A DNA stretch of 38,269 nucleotides from Eshraghiella sp051880035. GTDB lineage: Bacteria; Bacillota; Clostridia; Lachnospirales; Lachnospiraceae. Positions 31,971 to 38,269 of this stretch are shown piece by piece. Within the stretch, counting starts at the first letter, position 1. Each line of letters opens with the position of its first letter. The DNA lies in NCBI GenBank assembly GCA_051880035.1, contig JBJENE010000047.1, positions 1 to 38,269 of the forward strand, read 5' to 3'. A program made the position numbers and the translations under genes. Under the pieces are notes generated by a model. That model saw nothing but the letters and a program-made list of their open reading frames with translations. It was not told the DNA's origin and ran no database searches.

Positions 31971-34472
31971 ATGGAAACAGAAAACAGGACAAAGCTTATA
32001 ATATCAACATTCATACTGACTTTTGCGGGAATACTGTCTCTTATACTCAATTTTTTTCAGTTATATGACACACGCCACAGTATTTCGCTGGCGGCTGCCG
32101 TTATATATGCGGTATTTATGTCCGGAATTTTCAGTGTTCTTTTTGTCCTCATTAAAAAAGTCTGGATTGTCTGGATTGGAATATTTGTGTTTGTGGGATT
32201 AATTTATTTATTTAATCCTGCAAAATTAAGCGGCGGATTTGTAATTTATATTAATAATATCATAGATAAACTGGCAGCAGGATTTGATACGGAACTCTGG
32301 TATATGGATGCTACAGCCAAAATGCTTGTAAAAGGGCAGGCCGGTGTAAAGGTAGTGTGCTATATTTTTATGGGACTTTTCAGTGCAGGATTTGCATGCA
32401 GTATAGCCAAAAGAAAGGTTCTCTATCTTCCGCTTATTATTTCCTTACTTCCGATTGTTCTGGCTGTACTGATAAATTCATACAGCTCAGGATTTGCAGT
32501 GATGTATGGAATAGTATACTGTCTTATGCTTGCCATCATGCTTTTTTCCGGAATCAGGCGGAATGATTCGGTTCAAAGTTATTTTTCACTGCAGACCTCA
32601 GCCATAGTAATCGGTATCATTATAATCACGGTCAGTTCCGTAATCCTGAAAATCAGACCGGAGAATACATATACGCAAAACAGTTATTTTTCCGATGTCA
32701 AAGAGGGCGGAGCCGATTTATATGAGAAATTCAAAAACGGTGAGCTTGAAATTAATAAAATAGGCGATTTTTTGGCTGAAATTAATCCTTTCAACAGTGA
32801 CTGGAACTGGGGATGGGGAAAAAGTTCCTCACCGAATCAGATAGCTGCGGGAAGACTCGGAAACCATGATACAATTGTGTATTCAGGCGAAGAGGTGCTA
32901 AGGGTTACAGTTCCCGATATTAAGAGAAAACTCTATATTAAAGGATATATCGCCAAGGATTATAAAGGACGGCAGTGGGAAGAACCGGAAATATCTTCCG
33001 AATATAAAGAACTCTTTGATTATCTTTACCAGCAGTCGGTAAAACCTCAGGAGTATACATCAAATTATATAAAAAATGCCATGTGGTATTCTTTGCTCTC
33101 AGGATATTATACGACAATGAAGGTAGAATATACCGGGGGACGGGCTCCGTATCAGTTTGCTCCGATTTATTCACTGACATCGGGAATGTCATATGAAATT
33201 GACGGAGGATACGGCAAAATTGATCCGGATACCGAAATTGAATTTGTGTATATAGATGAAAGCGAATATCCGGAACTTTCCTTCTCCGGTGTATATGATA
33301 CTTATATTGATAGTGAAGAAAAGTACAGGGAATATGTCTACAGTGAATATCTTGATGTAAATACAACCATGGAAGAAGAACTTTATGATACATGGAACGG
33401 ATATAGCATTAATAATTCCAGAGACCGGTACAATGTAGCTCTTAAGATAAGAGACTATCTTTCTGAAACATGTTCTTATACCCTTTCTCCGGGGAAATGT
33501 CCGGATGGCAAAGACTTTGTGGAGTATTTTCTGAAAGAATCACATGAAGGTTATTGTACTTATTTTGCAACTGCTGCCGTTATGATGTTCAGAAGTGCCG
33601 GAATTCCCGCAAGATATGTGGAAGGGTATTCATTTAATACCGGAACGGACACTGTGGCAGATACAACAGATGAAAAAACCTGGATGGCTTATTATTCCGA
33701 CATGAGCTCCGAATCAGATAACAGGCAATATAAAATTTTATCAATTCCTGATTCGGCAGCACATGCCTGGGTTGAATACTATGTAGACGGTGTTGGCTGG
33801 CTTGATTTTGATGTTACACCGGGCAATTATGATGTGGAGCCTGAAACACATGAAACAGAGGTGCCATCTGAAAGTGCTTCCGACAAAGAAACCATCGAAA
33901 CCACGGAAGCTGATACTGAAAGCCATGAAAATGTAACCGGTTCGCAAACTGATACTTCCGAAAATACAGAGAATACAGAAACCGGCTCTGTTACCAAAGA
34001 AAAGGGCTTCAGTATTAAAATAACGGCTGAAACAGTAAGAAAGATATGTGTTATACTATTGGTAATATGTATAGCGGCTGGAATATTTTTCATGCTCAAA
34101 ATCCACTATAAAAAGGTGGAAATTATTAATGACAGAATATATAATATGAATGATACAGTCATGGCAGACGGACAGATTTCACAAATCTGTGACAGATTTA
34201 TCAAGCTGATGCACTATGACGGTATACATTATAAAGAAAATATGACTCCAAAAGAGTTTGCCAAAAAAGCAGCGGACGAACACCCGGGCGTTGCCCTGTC
34301 AGAGGCTTTAAGACTGGCAGAACTGTATGAAAAAGAGACTTATTCAGAAGAACTGATAAGTAAGGAAGAATGCATGGAGGCAACAAGGATAATAAGTACA
34401 ATAAGAAAAAGAATGATAGGACATATGGGAATAATTAAGAAAGCAGTTTTCAAATATGTCTTAAGATACTAA
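31971..34472 (+). CDS. Membrane-bound transglutaminase-like protein (TgpA/DUF3488-type)
   Basis: The 833-residue protein has about six N-terminal membrane segments (1-235), an outer region containing a transglutaminase-like core, a Thr/Glu/Ser-rich linker (about 625-680), another membrane segment near 695-715, and a cytoplasmic C-terminal domain of the DUF4129 kind. The core has the Cys-His-Asp triad: Cys529 in HEGYCTYFATAAVMMFRSAGIPARYVEGY, His598 in AHAWVEYY and Asp614 in GWLDFDVTPG. Such enzymes may crosslink or cleave peptides at the cell surface. It follows the DUF58 gene by 12 bases and completes the MoxR-DUF58-TGase trio. Confidence 0.92.
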   Translation: METENRTKLIISTFILTFAGILSLILNFFQLYDTRHSISLAAAVIYAVFMSGIFSVLFVLIKKVWIVWIGIFVFVGLIYLFNPAKLSGGFVIYINNIIDKLAAGFDTELWYMDATAKMLVKGQAGVKVVCYIFMGLFSAGFACSIAKRKVLYLPLIISLLPIVLAVLINSYSSGFAVMYGIVYCLMLAIMLFSGIRRNDSVQSYFSLQTSAIVIGIIIITVSSVILKIRPENTYTQNSYFSDVKEGGADLYEKFKNGELEINKIGDFLAEINPFNSDWNWGWGKSSSPNQIAAGRLGNHDTIVYSGEEVLRVTVPDIKRKLYIKGYIAKDYKGRQWEEPEISSEYKELFDYLYQQSVKPQEYTSNYIKNAMWYSLLSGYYTTMKVEYTGGRAPYQFAPIYSLTSGMSYEIDGGYGKIDPDTEIEFVYIDESEYPELSFSGVYDTYIDSEEKYREYVYSEYLDVNTTMEEELYDTWNGYSINNSRDRYNVALKIRDYLSETCSYTLSPGKCPDGKDFVEYFLKESHEGYCTYFATAAVMMFRSAGIPARYVEGYSFNTGTDTVADTTDEKTWMAYYSDMSSESDNRQYKILSIPDSAAHAWVEYYVDGVGWLDFDVTPGNYDVEPETHETEVPSESASDKETIETTEADTESHENVTGSQTDTSENTENTETGSVTKEKGFSIKITAETVRKICVILLVICIAAGIFFMLKIHYKKVEIINDRIYNMNDTVMADGQISQICDRFIKLMHYDGIHYKENMTPKEFAKKAADEHPGVALSEALRLAELYEKETYSEELISKEECMEATRIISTIRKRMIGHMGIIKKAVFKYVLRY

Positions 34473-34490
34473 CAGTCGGAGGAATGCGAA

Positions 34491-35912
34491 ATGAAACGAG
34501 TTATCGGAATATTGTTGTTGGCAGCAGTACTTGTATCAAGTATGATAACAGGAGAGAAAACCGTATATGCAAAAGACAGTGCGGGAGATATAGTTGTTGT
34601 AATTGATGCGGGACACGGAGGAGACGACCCGGGAACGGTTGCTACCACAGGAGCATACGAAAAGGACATAAATCTTGCAATTGCCAAGGCTATGAAACAG
34701 GAACTGGGAACATATGAGGGAATAAAGGTTTATCTTACCAGATCTCAGGATGAGTGGATGACGAATACGGGAAGAGCCATGCAGGCAGCTGCTTTGAATG
34801 CAGATTTTCTTATAAGTATCCATAATAACAGCGGTTCTGAAAGTAATACGGGAAGCCTTGCATATCGTTCTGTTAACAGTCTTTACAGTGAGTCTACCAA
34901 CGATATGTGCAGTCTTATTCTTGAAAATCTTGCGGGAATAGGAATTACCAATGGAGGAGTGCAGACCAGAATTTCCACTGATTATGACTACGAGGACTAT
35001 TATACAATTATTGCAGAGGGAGTCCGCGCAGGCATTCCTTCCATTATTGTGGAACATTGTTTTCTGAGTAATCCCAATGATGCACTGCTTGTATCAAATG
35101 AGGACGGAACAATTAATTATGAATCCGTAAATGAAATGGGTGTTGCCGATGCGAAAGCAGTTGCCACATATTTCGGACTTGTTAAAAGAACCGCAGAAGC
35201 AGACAGCGAGACAACAGTCAATCTTCAAAAAAGCTATGGACTTACCGTAAATGTGCCTCAGGGTGGGCAGGATGGTGCATCATGGTATTCAATTGATGAA
35301 TCTGTTGCCACGGTTGATGAAAACGGTGTAGTTCTGGCAAAGGGAGCAGGTACTACTAATATTGTGTACAAGCTTAATGACGGAACAAGCGGATATTGTA
35401 CGGTTACGGTGGAGAAAGAAACCCCTGTTGCTGTGGCGGGAGGTCTTAATCCTACGTTTTACAGTACTGCAGAAGAATTTGCCGGAATAGATTTATCCCA
35501 GGCATTTGTATTTGTAATGTACAGTGACGGCTCTGCACAGAAAGCGGTCCCTTCTTCAATCGGCAATGTTGATACCGATAAATCAGGAATACAGGATATT
35601 GCCGTAACATACGGAGAACTATCAGGCATATTAAGAGTCTGCAGAAATGACAGCACATATATTCCGGAGGTAACCAAACCGGCACCGACAGAGCCGGCAC
35701 CGACGGAATCTGATACTACGGCTGCATCAGAAAGCGAGCAATCCGGAGATGAAAGCGGAAAGACATCTTCTGATAACAGCGGCCTCATTAAAATTTTAAT
35801 TTTTGTAATTGTATTATTAATCGTTGTAATTATCGGAATAATACTTGTAATTCTGGAAAGCAGGAGACGCAACAGACGCCGCCGCAGAAGGAGCAGAAGA
35901 AGGAGATATTAA
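34491..35912 (+). CDS. Membrane-anchored N-acetylmuramoyl-L-alanine amidase with Big-type domain and Arg-rich tail
   Basis: The 473-residue protein has a signal peptide (ending about VYA-KD, residue 28) and an Amidase_3 domain (about 35-235). Its zinc ligands are in VVIDAGHGGDDPG (His), YEKDINLAIA (Glu) and LISIHNNSG (His), and the catalytic Glu is in SIIVEHCFLSN. A Big-type immunoglobulin-like domain (about 240-305, with ESVATVDENGVVLAKGAGTTNI), another beta-domain, a Glu/Ser/Thr linker, a membrane segment (about 430-452) and a cytoplasmic tail follow. The tail, RRRNRRRRRRSRRRRY, has 13 Arg in its last 16 residues. It cleaves the bond between muramic acid and the peptide of peptidoglycan. 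Its last codons contain the ribosome site of the next gene. Confidence 0.92.
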   Translation: MKRVIGILLLAAVLVSSMITGEKTVYAKDSAGDIVVVIDAGHGGDDPGTVATTGAYEKDINLAIAKAMKQELGTYEGIKVYLTRSQDEWMTNTGRAMQAAALNADFLISIHNNSGSESNTGSLAYRSVNSLYSESTNDMCSLILENLAGIGITNGGVQTRISTDYDYEDYYTIIAEGVRAGIPSIIVEHCFLSNPNDALLVSNEDGTINYESVNEMGVADAKAVATYFGLVKRTAEADSETTVNLQKSYGLTVNVPQGGQDGASWYSIDESVATVDENGVVLAKGAGTTNIVYKLNDGTSGYCTVTVEKETPVAVAGGLNPTFYSTAEEFAGIDLSQAFVFVMYSDGSAQKAVPSSIGNVDTDKSGIQDIAVTYGELSGILRVCRNDSTYIPEVTKPAPTEPAPTESDTTAASESEQSGDESGKTSSDNSGLIKILIFVIVLLIVVIIGIILVILESRRRNRRRRRRSRRRRY

Positions 35913-37496
35913 ATGAAAAAGTTTGTAGGATTTTTATTTGGTATAGTATCGGTTATCATACTATTTGCGATTACACCATATAAAGCAGAGGCAAAAGATT
36001 CTTCAGGTGATATTGTTATTATCATTGATCCGGGACACGGAGGATATGACGGAGGTGCGGTTTCCTGTATCGATAAAAATGATACGGAAGGATATCTTAA
36101 CTGGAATATTGCAGTTGCCTTAAAAGCTGAACTTCAGACTTACAACGGAGTAAAAGTATATCTGACCAGAGGTTCTGCGGAATGGTTTTCCAATACGGGA
36201 AGAGGCAGAATGGGAGCAATGTTAGAAGCCGATTTGTTTGTTTCCGTCCATAATAACAGCGGAACGGATTCATCAGTTAACGGAGTCCAGGTATACGGAA
36301 CAGTTAATTCGCAATATAAAGATACGATGAAAGTGTTATGTGAAAATATTGCTGCCAAAGTTAGCAGCCTCGGTCTTAATAATGGAGGATATCGCACCAG
36401 AACATCTACAAATGACCCGTCAAGAGATTATTATACAATGCTTGATGAAGGCATAAAATGCAATATTCCCGGAATCATAATAGAACACTGTTATTTAAGT
36501 AATACATCAGATGCAACATTTGTTCATGATACCGTTAACCAGCAGAAACTTGGAATTGCGGATGCTACGGGAATCGCATCATATTACGGACTTACCAAAA
36601 GAGGCGTTAATGCGGGGGATACAATTACCCTTAACAGAACATACAGTGCACATATGTTAGGCAGCATAAAAGGTACTTATTCTTCATCTGATACAGCGGT
36701 TGCTTATGTTAATGAACAGGGACTTATTACTGCAACGGGAGAAGGCAGTGCAGTAATTACCTGTACGGCATCAGACGGTTCCACAGAACAAGTTACCGTT
36801 AATGTTCCGGCAGTAAAGGCAGTGGCAATCGCGGCAGGAATTAATCCTACATTTTATGATGCCGGTAAGGTGTCATCATACGACAAAAGCACTGTCATGG
36901 TAAAAGTAATTTACAATGACGGACATGTCAGCCAGCTGAGCGACGGGTTTTCCATAGGTGCTCTTAATGAGATTAGTCCGCTAATCTACGAGGCTACGGT
37001 AAGTTACGGAGGATTTAGCTGTCCGTTAAGACTTTACGGAAGCGGTGCAGCCGGAAATTACAGTCTGAATGATTACAAAGTAATAGGAACCAATAAAGAT
37101 GTGCTTGTGTATCCTGCAATATATAACGGAATTAATACCGGAATAAGCATAACGGCAGAAGGGGCAAGTCAGACCGGCGGAGTGGTAATACCTGAAGAGC
37201 CTGCAACAGAAGCACCTACAGAGGCACCGACGGAGGAACCTACAGAGGCTCCAACAGAGGCACCGACAGAAGCACCTACAGAGGCTCCAACAGAGGAACC
37301 TACAGAGCCTGTAACCGAACCTGAACCGGAATCCGAATCTGTAACCGAGCCGGAAACAGAAACGGAAACATCAGTGTCTGAAAAACCGGGCAATTCTTCC
37401 CGGACAATATGGATTATTGTGGCAGCTGTTGCAGTTACGGCAGGGGTTGCAGCGGTAGCGGTTATATATATAATTAAACACAAAAAGAAAAAATAA
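35913..37496 (+). CDS. Membrane-anchored N-acetylmuramoyl-L-alanine amidase with TEAP-repeat stalk
   Basis: The 527-residue paralogue of the preceding amidase begins directly after its stop codon. It has a signal peptide (to about EA-KD, residue 28) and an Amidase_3 domain (about 33-230) with the same ligands, seen in IIIDPGHGGYDGG, EGYLNWNIAVAL, FVSVHNNSG and GIIIEHCYLSN. A Big-type domain follows (about 240-305), then a beta-domain. A stalk of TEAP and TEEP repeats (about 432-466) leads to a Glu-rich stretch, a membrane segment (about 500-520) and a short Lys tail. The architecture matches its neighbour, so the pair arose by tandem duplication and then changed its C-terminal parts. A strong bidirectional terminator follows. 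Confidence 0.93.
   Translation: MKKFVGFLFGIVSVIILFAITPYKAEAKDSSGDIVIIIDPGHGGYDGGAVSCIDKNDTEGYLNWNIAVALKAELQTYNGVKVYLTRGSAEWFSNTGRGRMGAMLEADLFVSVHNNSGTDSSVNGVQVYGTVNSQYKDTMKVLCENIAAKVSSLGLNNGGYRTRTSTNDPSRDYYTMLDEGIKCNIPGIIIEHCYLSNTSDATFVHDTVNQQKLGIADATGIASYYGLTKRGVNAGDTITLNRTYSAHMLGSIKGTYSSSDTAVAYVNEQGLITATGEGSAVITCTASDGSTEQVTVNVPAVKAVAIAAGINPTFYDAGKVSSYDKSTVMVKVIYNDGHVSQLSDGFSIGALNEISPLIYEATVSYGGFSCPLRLYGSGAAGNYSLNDYKVIGTNKDVLVYPAIYNGINTGISITAEGASQTGGVVIPEEPATEAPTEAPTEEPTEAPTEAPTEAPTEAPTEEPTEPVTEPEPESESVTEPETETETSVSEKPGNSSRTIWIIVAAVAVTAGVAAVAVIYIIKHKKKK
37206..37310 (+). repeat. In-frame 12-base tandem repeat coding for TEAP units
   Basis: About nine units of 12 bases code for Thr-Glu-Ala/Glu-Pro (35 residues), forming an extended, probably flexible stalk in the second amidase. 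Unit number is likely to vary among strains through slippage. Confidence 0.9.
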
Positions 37497-37520
37497 AAAC
37501 TCCAATTTTGTATATAAAAA

Positions 37521-37580
37521 GGATGTAAAAAACCGGCATCAATTAAGCAAAAGCACTCTTTCTGTCGGTTTTTTACATCC
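37521..37580. terminator. Long bidirectional terminator
   Basis: Bases 37521-37538 pair with 37563-37580 over 18 bp with one G-U pair. Each arm holds a run of six A or six T, so it can stop transcription from both the amidase side and the typA side. Confidence 0.85.
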
Positions 37581-37592
37581 ACTAAATATTTA

Positions 37593-38269
37593 TCAACTGT
37601 TCTTTTTGGCTCTGTATCTGGCAGTCGAATCAAGAATTTTCTTTCTGATTCTGAGATTTTTAGGAGTTACCTCCAGAAGCTCATCGGAATCAATAAACTC
37701 AAGAGACTGTTCAAGACTCATAATTTTAGGCGGAACAAGTCTTAAAGCATCGTCAGCACTTGAAGAACGGGTGTTGGTAAGATGTTTTGTTTTACATACA
37801 TTAACTTCTATGTCTTCGGCACGGCCTGTCTGGCCTACAATCATTCCACCGTAAACCTTTGTTCCCGGACCGATAAAGAGAGTTCCTCGTTCCTGTGCAT
37901 TGAATAGACCGTAAGTAATTGCTTCACCGCTTTCAAATGCAATAAGGGAACCCTGTTTTCTGTATGAAATATCTCCTTTATATGGACCGTATCCGTCAAA
38001 AATAGTATTAATTACACCGCTTCCTTTTGTGTCGGTGAGAAATTCATTTGTGTATCCGATAAGACCTCTTGACGGAATTGTAAATTCAAGTCTTGTTGTA
38101 CCGCCCGTAAGAGGTGCCATACCGTTAAGTTCGCCTTTACGCATGCTGAGTTTCTGAATAACGGTACCTGAACAGTCATCAGGAACATCAACATAGGCAA
38201 CTTCCATAGGCTCCAGTTTATGACCTCTTTCGTCTGTATGATAGAGAACCTCAGCCTTACTTACCGCAA
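37593..38269 (-). CDS. typA: TypA/BipA ribosome-associated GTPase, C-terminal part (cut by window edge)
   Basis: The frame is open to the right edge of the window, so about 225 C-terminal residues of a protein of roughly 600 are visible. The blocks RLEFTIPSRGLIGYTNEFLTDTKG, GLFNAQERGTLFIGPGTKVYGGMIVGQ and DIEVNVCKTKHLTNTRSSSADDALRLVPP are diagnostic of the TypA/BipA C-terminal domain. So is the ending ELLEVTPKNLRIRKKILDSTARYRAKK. TypA is a translational GTPase linked to ribosome assembly and stress or cold adaptation. The GTPase domain lies outside the window. The ATG at 38207 is internal and not a start. The gene converges with the amidase run at the long terminator. Confidence 0.96.
   Translation of the reverse strand, partial: AVSKAEVLYHTDERGHKLEPMEVAYVDVPDDCSGTVIQKLSMRKGELNGMAPLTGGTTRLEFTIPSRGLIGYTNEFLTDTKGSGVINTIFDGYGPYKGDISYRKQGSLIAFESGEAITYGLFNAQERGTLFIGPGTKVYGGMIVGQTGRAEDIEVNVCKTKHLTNTRSSSADDALRLVPPKIMSLEQSLEFIDSDELLEVTPKNLRIRKKILDSTARYRAKKNS

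Noticed and set aside
37206..37310. Tandem repeats as a possible CRISPR array
   Set aside because: The units are 12 bases with no spacers and stay in frame coding for TEAP; this is a protein stalk.

Overview
This window looks like a chromosomal segment of a low-GC Clostridia, most probably a Lachnospiraceae gut or rumen bacterium. The reasons are AT-rich codon use, strong AGGAGG-type ribosome binding sites, a Firmicutes T-box riboswitch in front of valS, the doubled CxxC surface repeat typical of gut Clostridia, and the general gene content. The genus call is inference; there is no rRNA or tRNA gene in the window.

Layout. Positions 1-2.8 kb hold the end of a TetR-type regulator, a secreted and probably wall- or membrane-anchored surface protein, and yjdF behind a hairpin that buries its ribosome binding site. 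Positions 2.8-5.3 kb carry a GNAT acetyltransferase, a CPBP-family membrane protein with an altered catalytic motif, a Crp/Fnr-type regulator and a 2H phosphoesterase. Positions 5.3-8.5 kb form a three-gene operon with a clear promoter and terminator: an anchored protein of unknown function, a large eight-segment permease resembling bacteriocin-associated (DUF1430, lactococcin 972 group) proteins, and its MacB-type ATPase. Positions 8.7-15.5 kb are a series of small operons: an unknown protein, two GNATs around a YkvA protein, a lipoprotein, a membrane protein/TetR/membrane protein operon with a striking palindrome, and a zinc-type dehydrogenase next to a D-2-hydroxyacid dehydrogenase.

Positions 15.5-18.6 kb (minus strand) hold a CPA-type cation/proton antiporter followed by a fused nucleotidyltransferase-aminotransferase, probably making an activated phospho-amine head group. 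A TauE/SafE permease, a PAS-GGDEF diguanylate cyclase and truA follow. At 22.4-26.5 kb are a zinc-ribbon membrane protein, a lone hypB and T-box-controlled valS.

Positions 26.5-37.5 kb are one long co-directional run devoted to the cell envelope: a glycosyltransferase-GtrA fusion, an NAGPA-domain protein, an anchored unknown, a MoxR ATPase, a DUF58 protein, a membrane transglutaminase-like protein, and two tandem membrane-anchored amidases with different C-terminal tails. A long bidirectional terminator separates this run from the end of typA, which enters from the right edge on the minus strand.

The most interesting points are the nucleotidyltransferase-aminotransferase fusion, the bacteriocin-type transporter with a non-bacteriocin lead gene, two independent inverted repeats that bury the ribosome binding site, and the envelope run with paired amidases. 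No CRISPR array, insertion sequence or phage gene was seen.
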